NCBI RefSeq assembly: GCF_001429625.1
Contig: NZ_LMSU01000001.1
Coordinates: 5,498-69,497 of the forward strand
Origin: Nocardioides sp. Soil805
GTDB taxonomy: Bacteria; Actinomycetota; Actinomycetes; Propionibacteriales; Nocardioidaceae
Length of the DNA stretch: 64,000 bases
Reading direction: 5' to 3'
The notes under the pieces: model-generated
Told to the model about the DNA's origin: nothing
Seen by the model: only the letters and a program-made list of their open reading frames with translations
Database searches by the model: none
Shown: positions 41,491 to 49,475 of the stretch, piece after piece
Layout: each line of letters starts with the position of its first letter
How positions within the stretch are numbered: position 1 is the stretch's first letter
Made by a program: the position numbers and the translations under genes

Positions 41491-42459
41491 TCACTCGTCC
41501 GGGTCGACGGGCGGCTCGGCGCCCTGCGCCTCGTCGCGCCCGGCCCACTCCAGCAGGGGCGCGATGTCGAAGACGTGCTCGTCGATGTCGGCGTGCAGGT
41601 CACCGATCTCGGCGAAGCGCGCCGGCATGGTGAAGATCGTGAAGTCCTCCGGCTCGCAGTCGTCGACCTCGTCCCAGCGGACCGGGGCCGAGACCCGGGC
41701 GGTCGGGACGCCGCGCACCGAGTAGGCGGCCGCGATGGTGTGGTCACGGGCGTTCTGGTTGTAGTCGACGAAGAGCTGGTCGGGCTCGCGGTCCTTGCGC
41801 CACCACGCGGTCGTGACGTCGCCGTCCGCACGGCGCTCCACCTCGCGGGCGAAGGCCAGGGCAGCGCGGCGTACGTCGCCGAAGCCGTGCGTGGGCGGGA
41901 TCCGGACGTAGACGTGCAGGCCCGAGCCGCCGCTGGTCTTGGGGAAGCCGACCGCGCCGAGCTCGTCGAGCACCTCGTGGGTGATGCCGGCGACCCGCTG
42001 GACCGTCTCCCAGTCGCACTCGGGGCCGGGGTCGAGGTCTATGCGCCACTCGTCGGGCTTCTCGGTGTCGGCGCGGCGGCTGTTCCACGGGTGGAACTCG
42101 ACCGTCGACATCTGCACGGCCCAGATCACGCTGGCCAGCTCGGTGACGCACAGCTCGTCGGCCGTGCGGTTCCAGCGCGGGAAGTGCAGCCGCACGGTCT
42201 CGACCCACGGCGGCGCCCCGGCGGGGAGCCGCTTCTGGTGGACCTTGGCGCCGGCCAGGCCCTTCGGGAAGCGGTGCAGCATGCACGGGCGCTCGTACAG
42301 GGCGTTGACGATGCCCGGGCCCACGGCCAGGTAGTAGTCGACCAGGTCCCGCTTGGTCGCCCCCGAGTCGGGGAAGTAGACCCGGTCGGGGTTGCTGACG
42401 CGCACGACGTGGGGACCCACGTCGATCTCGATGCTGGAGCTCGTGCCGGTGGGGGCCAT
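41491..42459 (-). CDS. stand-alone LigD-type primase-polymerase domain
   Basis: This 322-residue protein matches the archaeo-eukaryotic primase-like polymerase domain of LigD, which fills gaps with ribonucleotides in end joining. The catalytic acidic pair is in [10 protein letters not shown], followed by [12 protein letters not shown], and the third Asp is in [14 protein letters not shown]. No ligase or nuclease domain is attached, and no ku gene is near. Such separate polymerases occur in Actinobacteria (PolD1/PolD2 types). ATG at 42459 follows TAGGTT by 7 bases. Confidence 0.88.
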   Translation of the reverse strand: MAPTGTSSSIEIDVGPHVVRVSNPDRVYFPDSGATKRDLVDYYLAVGPGIVNALYERPCMLHRFPKGLAGAKVHQKRLPAGAPPWVETVRLHFPRWNRTADELCVTELASVIWAVQMSTVEFHPWNSRRADTEKPDEWRIDLDPGPECDWETVQRVAGITHEVLDELGAVGFPKTSGGSGLHVYVRIPPTHGFGDVRRAALAFAREVERRADGDVTTAWWRKDREPDQLFVDYNQNARDHTIAAAYSVRGVPTARVSAPVRWDEVDDCEPEDFTIFTMPARFAEIGDLHADIDEHVFDIAPLLEWAGRDEAQGAEPPVDPDE

Positions 42460-42466
42460 GCGCCCC

Positions 42467-42472
42467 AACCTA
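42467..42472 (-). promoter_or_regulatory. -10 hexamer TAGGTT, start of the LigD-type gene
   Basis: On the minus strand TAGGTT (42472-42467) ends 7 bases before the ATG at 42459. Confidence 0.4.
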
Positions 42473-43534
42473 GCCAGCCGGGCTGGACTGCGGCGGGCTG
42501 GACGGCGCCGGCACGGAAGGCGTGGGAGCCGAGGGGGTCGGTGACGAGGGAGCAGGCTCCTGCGGGTCCGGGGTCGCGGTGGTGGACGGGACGACGCGCA
42601 CGACCACGGACGCGCTCGAGCCCGCGTCGGCGTACTGGCCCTCGGGCCGCAACCAGCGGTACTCCGTGTCCTCGGTGACCGTGACGCTCGCGCGGGACCA
42701 TCCGTCGGGACCGACGAGCGTGAGGTCGGAGACCGTGCGCCACTCCCCCACCCCGGGAGTGCGGGCCTGGAGGACCACGGGATCGCCGGTCACCCGGCCG
42801 GAGGCATCGGTGACGTGCCCGCTGACCACCACGTCCTGACCCACCTCGACCTGCGGGGCGGAGGCGGAGATGGCGGTCTGGAGCGTGGTGCCCTCGAAGT
42901 CCCACGTCTGGCCCGCGCCGCGCACCGCGTCCACGTTGAAGGCGTGGCCGTCGCACCCGAAGCCGGTCACCACGTAGCCGGTGCCGTCACCGTGCGCGGC
43001 CACGAACTCCGCCGGTGACGCGGACCCGCCCGGGGTCGCCGAGCCGGTCACCAGGTCGACCAGCTGCCAGTCGTAGCGCAGGGTGGCGGTGTCGACGGTG
43101 TGCCAGCCCCCGGCGGGGACGCTCACGACCGCGCGGCCGAGCCACGCGTGGCCGGACGGGGCGTCCGGTGCCGAGGTCCAGATGTACGACGCGCCGCTGG
43201 TACCGGCCCGGGCGGTCACGGCCACCGAGGCGCCCGCCCCGGCCAGGGACAGGAAGGGCACGTAGGGGCCGGACGCGGTCCCGGCGGCGGTCGGCACGAG
43301 GCCGAAGCTGCGGCGACCCAGCGGGGCGGTCCCGGGGCCGAGGTTGACGCGGGTCCCGGGAGCCGAGGACGGGCCGAAGAACGAGTCGCAACCGACGTAG
43401 GTCAAGAACATGCCGTCCGCGGCGCTGCCGGGGCCGCTGCGGACCGAGGACCCGTCGGCGCCGGCGGTGGGAGCCACACCCACCAGCAGGCTCGCGAGCG
43501 CGACCAGGGCCGCTGCTCTTGAACTCCGTCGCAC
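42470..43534 (-). CDS. secreted protein with Ig-like domain and Pro/Ser/Thr tail
   Basis: I do not recognise this 354-residue protein. It has a signal peptide (Arg-rich, hydrophobic about 9-20, cut near APTAGA). An N-terminal all-beta domain of about 170 residues holds two Cys that may pair (YVGCDSFFG and GFGCDGHAFNVD). An Ig/fibronectin-like domain (about 225-315; VEVGQDVVVSGHVTDASGRV) follows, then a Pro/Ser/Thr-rich tail of some 35 residues. No LPXTG or membrane anchor is seen. GTG at 43534 is chosen for GGAAAGAG upstream; longer starts are possible. Confidence 0.65.
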   Translation of the reverse strand: MRRSSRAAALVALASLLVGVAPTAGADGSSVRSGPGSAADGMFLTYVGCDSFFGPSSAPGTRVNLGPGTAPLGRRSFGLVPTAAGTASGPYVPFLSLAGAGASVAVTARAGTSGASYIWTSAPDAPSGHAWLGRAVVSVPAGGWHTVDTATLRYDWQLVDLVTGSATPGGSASPAEFVAAHGDGTGYVVTGFGCDGHAFNVDAVRGAGQTWDFEGTTLQTAISASAPQVEVGQDVVVSGHVTDASGRVTGDPVVLQARTPGVGEWRTVSDLTLVGPDGWSRASVTVTEDTEYRWLRPEGQYADAGSSASVVVRVVPSTTATPDPQEPAPSSPTPSAPTPSVPAPSSPPQSSPAG

Positions 43535-43649
43535 TGCGCGCTCTTTCCGTCCCCCGTCGACCCGGTGGCCGACGCGGCCCATCATCCACGACCGGTGGTG
43601 ATGAGGGAACAGGCGACGCCGTCGTGTCCCCCCTTTTGGGGGGACTGGG

Positions 43650-44972
43650 TCAGCCCCTGCGCATCGTGGCGATGAACATCGCGTCCGTGCCGTCCCGGTG
43701 CGGCCACAGCTGCTGCGTCGCGACGACGGTGGTGTCGTCGCGCGAGCCGACCACGGACTCGACCACCTCGCTGGTCTCGGCCAGGACGGGCGAGCAGGTC
43801 GCGTAGACGACGACACCGCCGGGACGGACCGCGTCCAGGGCGTGGCCGAGGAGGTCACGCTGGAGCGGGACGAGCGCGTCGAGGTCGGCGAGGGTACGGC
43901 GCCAGCGGGACTCCGGGCGGCGACGCAGCGCCCCCAGCCCCGAGCAGGGGGCGTCGACCAGCACCCGGTCGAAGGTGCCGTCGCGCCAGGGCGGCCGGGT
44001 GCCGTCGCCGGTGACCACACCGGCCAGGCCCTCGGCGGCCGCACGGGAACCCCGGACCACGAGCCGCGCGCGGTGGTGCTGGCGCTCGTTGGCGAGCAGC
44101 CGTGCGCCGCGCTGGGCGGCCAGCGCCGCGAGGAGCGCGGACTTCCCGCCCGGGCCCGCGCAGACGTCGAGCCACCGCTCGTCGCGGCCCTCGAGCTCGG
44201 CCCCGGCCAGCGCCAGCGCCACCAGCTGCGACCCCTCGTCCTGCACGCCCGCGCGCCCCTCGGCGACGGCGGGGATCGTCGCGGGGTCGCCGCCGGCGCC
44301 CAGCTCCACGGCGTACGGCGAGCGGGTGCTGGCCGTGCCGCCCGCGGCGACGAGCTCCTCGACGGTGGCGAGCCCGGGCCGGGCGACGAGCACGACCCGC
44401 GGCGGCGCGTTGTCGGCGGCGAGCAGGTCCTCCAGCTGGACGGCGGAGGCGAGTGCGTCGGCCAGCTCCTCCACCACCCAGCGGGGATGGGAATGTGCCA
44501 CGGCGGCGTAGCCGAACGGGTCGGACCCGGGGTCGGGTGCGACCCGGCGGATCCACCCGTCGAGGTCGTGGGCGGCCACCTTGCGCAGCACGGCGTTGAC
44601 CAGCCCGACCGGGCCGACACCGATGCGCGCACGGGCCAGCTCGACCGAGGAGCTGATGGCCGCGTGGTCCGGGACCCGCATCGAGAGGAGCTGGTGGGCA
44701 CCGAGGCGCAGCACGTCGCGGACCTTGGCCTCCAGGCGCGGCTTGGTGAGACAGGCGTCGATGATCGCGTCGTACGTGCCCTGCAGCCGGATCGTGCCGG
44801 AGACGAGCTCGGTGGCGAACGCCGCGTCCCGGCCCGACAGCCCGTGCTCGGCGAGGACCCTGGGCAGCGCGAGGTTGGCGTAGGCGTCGTCGACCCGCAC
44901 GGCCTTGAGGACCTCGAGGGCGGCGAGCCGGGCCGGGTCGATGCGCCCCCCACGGGAGCGGCGCTCACTCAT
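43650..44972 (-). CDS. rsmB: 16S rRNA (cytosine-967-C5)-methyltransferase RsmB
   Basis: RsmB (440 residues) has an N-terminal NusB-like RNA-binding domain (about 10-150) and a C-terminal SAM-dependent Rossmann domain (about 240-440). The two catalytic Cys lie in VLVDAPCSGLGALRRRPE and VVYATCSPVLAETSEVVE, and DVCAGPGGKSALLAAL is the SAM loop. Length and order are typical. It overlaps the YjbR gene by 8 bases. Confidence 0.94.
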   Translation of the reverse strand: MSERRSRGGRIDPARLAALEVLKAVRVDDAYANLALPRVLAEHGLSGRDAAFATELVSGTIRLQGTYDAIIDACLTKPRLEAKVRDVLRLGAHQLLSMRVPDHAAISSSVELARARIGVGPVGLVNAVLRKVAAHDLDGWIRRVAPDPGSDPFGYAAVAHSHPRWVVEELADALASAVQLEDLLAADNAPPRVVLVARPGLATVEELVAAGGTASTRSPYAVELGAGGDPATIPAVAEGRAGVQDEGSQLVALALAGAELEGRDERWLDVCAGPGGKSALLAALAAQRGARLLANERQHHRARLVVRGSRAAAEGLAGVVTGDGTRPPWRDGTFDRVLVDAPCSGLGALRRRPESRWRRTLADLDALVPLQRDLLGHALDAVRPGGVVVYATCSPVLAETSEVVESVVGSRDDTTVVATQQLWPHRDGTDAMFIATMRRG

Positions 44973-45378
44973 CGAACAGCTCGCGGACCAGACGCTTCGG
45001 GGCGCGGTGGGCCCACGCGTCGGTGATGACCTCGGCCAGCTCGTCGCGGGTGATCTCCCCCAGGCGCGACTGCTGCACGAGCACGGCGTTGTAGCCACGG
45101 AAGTGGTCGATGGTGAAGAACGGGGTCGACTCGTCCTCGACGAGCGCCACCTTGTCGGCCTCGGTGGGGGTGACGATCACGACGAGGTCGTCGTACATCT
45201 CTCCCGTGTCGGGGTCCACCGCGGTCTTGTGCGGCATCCGGTAGAGGCAGAACCCCTTGCCCTTCGGCCCGCGCGGGACCTTCCAGGTCGGTCGGTCGCC
45301 CCAGGAGGTGCCCAGCTCCGTCTCGGGCAGCGCCGCACAGATCTCGTCGATGTCCGCCGGACGCGCCTTCCTGCTCAC
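44965..45378 (-). CDS. MmcQ/YjbR family protein
   Basis: This 137-residue protein has the CyaY-like fold of the YjbR family. The WGDRPTWKVPRGPKGKGFCL and TIDHFRGYNAVLVQQ segments are clear. Family members probably bind DNA, but no role is settled. GTG at 45378 is used, with TACGCT 7 bases upstream. Its end overlaps rsmB by 8 bases, so both are probably on one message. Confidence 0.8.
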   Translation of the reverse strand: MSRKARPADIDEICAALPETELGTSWGDRPTWKVPRGPKGKGFCLYRMPHKTAVDPDTGEMYDDLVVIVTPTEADKVALVEDESTPFFTIDHFRGYNAVLVQQSRLGEITRDELAEVITDAWAHRAPKRLVRELFDE

Positions 45379-45385
45379 GCGGGTC

Positions 45386-45391
45386 AGCGTA
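45386..45391 (-). promoter_or_regulatory. -10 hexamer TACGCT, start of the YjbR-rsmB unit
   Basis: On the minus strand TACGCT (45391-45386) ends 7 bases before the GTG at 45378. Confidence 0.4.
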
Positions 45392-45410
45392 GTCGCGGCG
45401 GCGACGGTGC

Positions 45411-46253
45411 TCAGCAGGCCTTCCCGTAGGTGCCCTGGCGGGTCGGCGGAGCGTCGACGGGGAGGTCGTTGGGGGCCTCGAGGCTCCAGTGCCGGATCCA
45501 GTCCATCTGCATCCGGCTGACGTTCATCGTCTTGCCGTCCTTGGCCTGCATGGTGAAGCGCGGGACCAGGGGGACGCCGGACCAGATCTCGGGACGACGC
45601 TCCGTCTGCACGACGTGCGCGTCGACGAACCACGAGATGCGGTCGCGGGTCACCTCGACGGCGTAGGTGTGCCAGCGGTCGCGGCCGAGGTCCATGCCGG
45701 CCCGCTCGCCCTTCCAGGCGACGTTCGGCAGGGAGCGGGCGTACAGGTTGGCCTTGCTGGTGCCGATCCGGTAGCTCTCCAGCGCGATGTTCTGGGCGCC
45801 GCAGTGCTGGTCGCGGTCACCGGCCGGGACGAGCTCGGTCATCACCCGGTAGCGGGCGCCGCCGCGGCCGTACTGGCGGCTGCGGAGCCGCGTCTCCCAG
45901 CGGCCCACCTCGGCGCCCGAGAAGCCCAGCTCGGCGCTGAGGCTGCCCTGCGTGGTGGTGTTGAGGGTCAGCATGCCGTTCTGGTGCACGACCTCGCCCT
46001 GGCCGGAGGCGCGCCACTGCGCCCCCGTCGGGCCGGAGTACGGCTGCTCGAACTCCTCGCGCCACACGATGCCCTTGTCCCACCAGCCGTACGTGTTGCC
46101 GGCGTGGACGGGTCCGGGCTCGGCGCCGGCGTGGTCCGCCGAGGCGCTCGTGGAGGTGAGCACCGGCGACAGGACGGTGGCGAGGACGGCCGCGGCGAGC
46201 ACCGCGGCACGGCCCCGCCGGGGACGGGTTCGGGCAACCAGGGGGGAGGTCAT
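45411..46253 (-). CDS. secreted GH16-fold (concanavalin-like) protein lacking the catalytic motif
   Basis: This 280-residue protein has a signal peptide (about 1-40, cut after SASA) and a jelly-roll body like family 16 glycoside hydrolases: GIVWREEFEQPYSGP, GRWETRLRSRQYGRGGARYR, DRWHTYAVEVTRDRISWFVD and the closing MQMDWIRHW. The active GH16 motif ExDxxE should follow the RYR strand. In its place it reads TELVPAGDRDQHCGAQNIAL, with no such triad. It is therefore probably a binding protein or an inactive homologue. TACCGT lies 8 bases upstream. Confidence 0.7.
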   Translation of the reverse strand: MTSPLVARTRPRRGRAAVLAAAVLATVLSPVLTSTSASADHAGAEPGPVHAGNTYGWWDKGIVWREEFEQPYSGPTGAQWRASGQGEVVHQNGMLTLNTTTQGSLSAELGFSGAEVGRWETRLRSRQYGRGGARYRVMTELVPAGDRDQHCGAQNIALESYRIGTSKANLYARSLPNVAWKGERAGMDLGRDRWHTYAVEVTRDRISWFVDAHVVQTERRPEIWSGVPLVPRFTMQAKDGKTMNVSRMQMDWIRHWSLEAPNDLPVDAPPTRQGTYGKAC

Positions 46254-46261
46254 GGCGCCCG

Positions 46262-46267
46262 ACGGTA
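46262..46267 (-). promoter_or_regulatory. -10 hexamer TACCGT, start of the GH16-fold gene
   Basis: On the minus strand TACCGT (46267-46262) ends 8 bases before the ATG at 46253. The leaderless call is weaker here because the ATG also has AT-poor surroundings. Confidence 0.3.
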
Positions 46268-46312
46268 CGTCACCGCGGCGGGACCGTCGAAACGTTCAGG
46301 CGGTCCGCACGC

Positions 46313-47857
46313 TCACGAGAACAGCTTGAGGGCGGTCGTGAGCGTCTGGAAGACGCCGTACGCGAGCAGGAGGCCCACCACGGCCCACGACAGCACCAGC
46401 CGGACGGTGCTGCTGCCGCCGGAGCCGCCCGCCGCGGCCTCCTCGGCCTTGCCGGCCTCGCGGTCGGCCTCGACCTGCGACTCGTGCGCGGACATGTCCT
46501 CGTGGAACTTGGCCGCCACCGGGCGCACCAGCAGGTTGGCCACGAAGCCGACCCCCAGGATCGCGACCATGGTGAAGAGCGCCGGACGGTAGGAGTCGGC
46601 GTCGAGCGAGCCCGCACCGCCGGCCGAGTCCAGGAAGCCGTTGATGATGAGCGGTCCCGCGACGCCCGCGGCCGACCACGCCGTCAGCAGCCGGCCGTGG
46701 ATCGCCCCGACCTGGAAGACGCCGAAGAGGTCGCGCAGGTACGCCGGGATGGTGGCGAAGCCGCCACCGTAGAAGGAGATGATGATCGCGGCGATGAGCA
46801 CGAAGATCGCGGTGGACGTCGAGCCGACGAGTGCCAGCGCGACGTACAGGACGATGCCGACGCCGAGGTAGACCATGTAGATGGGCTTGCGGCCGATGTA
46901 GTCGGACGTGCTGGACCACACGAAGCGCCCGGCCATGTTGAACAGCGACAGCAGGCCCACGAACCCGCCGGCGGCGGCGACGGTGACACTGGAGTCGCCG
47001 CCCTCGCGGAAGAAGTCCTGGATCATGGGGCTGGCCTGCTCCAGGATGCCGATGCCCGCGGTGACGTTGCAGAACAGCACGGTCCACAGCAGCCAGAACT
47101 GGGGCGTGCGGATCGCGTTGGCGGCCGACACGTTCTCCTCGGTGACCATCGCCTTCTGCTTGACCGTCGAGGGGTCGAAGCCGTCGGGGCGCCAGCCGGG
47201 CGAAGGAACCCGGATGTTCGCGACGCCGAGCATCATGATGGCGAAGTAGACGATGCCGAGCGTGATGAACAGGAAAGTCAGCGCGTGGCCGTCGGCGAGC
47301 GACGCCGCGTCGGTGGGGTCGTACGCCGGGTCGTAGAACGACAGCAGCTGGCGCGAGAGCGGGGCCGCGACCATCGCACCGCCGCCGAAGCCCATGATGG
47401 CCATGCCGGTGGCCAGGCCCGGCCGGTCCGGGAACCACTTGATGAGCGTCGACACCGGGGAGATGTAGCCGATGCCCAGGCCCACGCCGCCGATCACGCC
47501 GTAGCCGAGGTAGAGCAGCCACAGCTGGCCCGAGGCGATGCCCAGGGAGCCGACCAGGAAGCCGGCCGCCCAGCAGCAGGCTGCGGTGAACATGGCGCGG
47601 CGCGGGCCGACGCGGTCCACCCACGTGCCGAAGACCGCGGCGCTGAGGCCGAGCATGACGATGGCGATGGAGAAGACGAAGCCGATCGCGGTCTGAGAGG
47701 TGTCGAAGTGCTCGATGAGCGAGTTCTTGTAGACGCTGGTCGCGTACACCTGGCCGATGCACAGGTGGACGGCGAGCGCCGCGGGCGGGATCAGCCAGCG
47801 GTTGTAGGAGTACGGCGCCACGGTGTGGCGGCGATCGAGGATTTCCAGAACAGCCAC
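46313..47857 (-). CDS. OFA-family MFS transporter (oxalate/formate-antiporter type)
   Basis: This 514-residue transporter has 12 MFS helices and the loop motif GTWVDRVGPRRAMF after helix 2. FPDRPGLATGMAIMGFGGGA and YLRDLFGVFQVGAIHGRLLT are typical of the OFA subfamily. After helix 12 there is an acidic soluble stretch (VEADREAGKAEEAA) and one extra hydrophobic helix at the very C-terminus. The substrate is probably a small organic anion, but oxalate or formate is only a family label. GTG at 47857 has GGAGG 8 bases upstream. Confidence 0.85.
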   Translation of the reverse strand: MAVLEILDRRHTVAPYSYNRWLIPPAALAVHLCIGQVYATSVYKNSLIEHFDTSQTAIGFVFSIAIVMLGLSAAVFGTWVDRVGPRRAMFTAACCWAAGFLVGSLGIASGQLWLLYLGYGVIGGVGLGIGYISPVSTLIKWFPDRPGLATGMAIMGFGGGAMVAAPLSRQLLSFYDPAYDPTDAASLADGHALTFLFITLGIVYFAIMMLGVANIRVPSPGWRPDGFDPSTVKQKAMVTEENVSAANAIRTPQFWLLWTVLFCNVTAGIGILEQASPMIQDFFREGGDSSVTVAAAGGFVGLLSLFNMAGRFVWSSTSDYIGRKPIYMVYLGVGIVLYVALALVGSTSTAIFVLIAAIIISFYGGGFATIPAYLRDLFGVFQVGAIHGRLLTAWSAAGVAGPLIINGFLDSAGGAGSLDADSYRPALFTMVAILGVGFVANLLVRPVAAKFHEDMSAHESQVEADREAGKAEEAAAGGSGGSSTVRLVLSWAVVGLLLAYGVFQTLTTALKLFS

Positions 47858-47946
47858 AGGGGTGACCTCCGAGACGATGGGGGGGGTTTTGCGCAGGCTA
47901 GCGCGCCAGTCGTTGAAATGTGACGCACCACACCCCCAGGTGTGTC

Positions 47947-48876
47947 TCAGCCGCCGAGGCGGGCCCCCTCGGGCACGGTGACCCCGCGCGCCCAGTCGGC
48001 CGCGCGCATCTGCTTCTTGCCGAACGCCTTGACGTCGCCGAGCTCGACCGGGTGGGTCGCGGTCCCGACGAAGACGGCGTTCTTGGTGACCTCGAGGACC
48101 CCGGGCTCGAGACGGTCGTGGTCGGCGGCGACGGTGACCCGCCCGACCTTGAACCGCTCCCCCTCCCAGGTCGTCCAGGCGCCGGGGCCCGGCGTGCAGG
48201 CCCGCACCTGGCGGTCGATTCCGACGGCCGGGTCGGTCCAGTCGATGCGGGCGTCGTCGACCAGGATCTTGGGGGCCAGGCTGACGCCCTCGGCCGGCTG
48301 CTCGCGGGCCTCCAGCGACCCGTCCTCGATGCCGTCCAGGGTGCGCACCAGCAGGGTCGCGCCCCCCTCGGCGAGCCGCTCGAGGAGGTCGCCGGCGGTG
48401 TCGGTGGGTCGGATGCGCTCGGTCATCACGCCGTACGTCGGGCCGGCGTCGAGCTCCTTGACGATCCGGAAGGTCGTCGCACCGGTCATCTCGTCGCCCG
48501 CCCAGATCGAGTGCTGGACCGGCGCGGCCCCGCGCCAGGCGGGCAGGATCGAGAAGTGCAGGTTGATCCAGCCGTGCTCGGGGATGTCGAGGGCCGACTG
48601 CGGGAGAAGGGCACCGTAGGCGACCACGGGGCACGCGTCGGGGCGCAGGTCGCGCAGCGCTGCCTGGAAGTCGGGGTCGCGCGGGTGCTCGGGCTTGAGC
48701 ACGGGGACCCCGAGCTCCTCGGCGCGCAGCGCCACCGGGCTGGCGACGAGCCTGCGGCCGCGACCCGACGGGGCGTCGGGGCGGGTGACCACGCCGACGA
48801 GCTCGTGGCCCGAGGCGTGCAACGCGTCGAGGGCGGGGACGGCGACCTCGGGGGTGCCGGCGAAGACGATGCGCAT
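47947..48876 (-). CDS. fmt: methionyl-tRNA formyltransferase
   Basis: Fmt (309 residues) formylates initiator Met-t[21 protein letters not shown] at the start, the catalytic Asn/His segment [18 protein letters not shown] and the Asp in [10 protein letters not shown] are conserved. The C-terminal OB domain (about 205-305) binds tRNA. Its ATG shares one base with the def stop (TGATG), pairing formylation with deformylation. Confidence 0.96.
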   Translation of the reverse strand: MRIVFAGTPEVAVPALDALHASGHELVGVVTRPDAPSGRGRRLVASPVALRAEELGVPVLKPEHPRDPDFQAALRDLRPDACPVVAYGALLPQSALDIPEHGWINLHFSILPAWRGAAPVQHSIWAGDEMTGATTFRIVKELDAGPTYGVMTERIRPTDTAGDLLERLAEGGATLLVRTLDGIEDGSLEAREQPAEGVSLAPKILVDDARIDWTDPAVGIDRQVRACTPGPGAWTTWEGERFKVGRVTVAADHDRLEPGVLEVTKNAVFVGTATHPVELGDVKAFGKKQMRAADWARGVTVPEGARLGG

Positions 48877-49421
48877 CAGCGGCCCAGCCCGCCGGTCGCG
48901 TGGGGGCTCACCCGCACGGTCGGGCGCTCGAGGCCGAACCAGTCGGACTCGCGGATCTCCTTCATCGCCGCCTTGCGGGCGGCGGTGTCGAGCTTGTCGA
49001 TGAACAGGATCCCGTCGAGGTGGTCGGTCTCGTGCTGCATGGCGCGGGCGAGGTACTCGGAGGCCTCGATGCGCACCGGCTCGCCGTACATGTCGAAGCC
49101 GGTGGCGACGACCGACAGGGCACGCAGGCAGTCGTAGGTGAGCTCCGGGAGGGAGAGGCAGCCCTCGGCCCCGTCCTGCGTCTCGTCGCTCAGCTCGAGC
49201 GAGGGGTTGACGAGGTGGCCGACCTGGTCCTCGACGTTCCAGGTGAAGACGCGCAGCCCCACGCCGATCTGCGGGGCGGCGAGGCCGGCGCCGGGAGCGG
49301 CCAGCATGGTGTCGGTGAGGTCCGTGACGAGCTGGCGGATCTCCTTGTCGAAGTCGTCGACCTCGATCGCGCGACTGCGCAGGATCGGGTCGCCGAACAG
49401 GCGGATCGGCTGGACTGCCAT
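48876..49421 (-). CDS. def: peptide deformylase
   Basis: Def (181 residues) removes the N-formyl group from new proteins. All three motifs are intact: [12 protein letters not shown] (motif 1), EGCLSLPE with the metal-binding Cys (motif 2) and QHETDHLDG, the HExxH metal site (motif 3). A GAGGAG ribosome-binding site lies about 11 bases upstream, and TAGACT (about 49462) is a likely -10. The C-terminal Gly/Leu-rich tail is unremarkable. Confidence 0.97.
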   Translation of the reverse strand: MAVQPIRLFGDPILRSRAIEVDDFDKEIRQLVTDLTDTMLAAPGAGLAAPQIGVGLRVFTWNVEDQVGHLVNPSLELSDETQDGAEGCLSLPELTYDCLRALSVVATGFDMYGEPVRIEASEYLARAMQHETDHLDGILFIDKLDTAARKAAMKEIRESDWFGLERPTVRVSPHATGGLGR

Positions 49422-49475
49422 CGGGGTGCTGGAACTCCTCGGTCGGGGGATGCGCGCCCCAGTCTAGGGAGCGCC

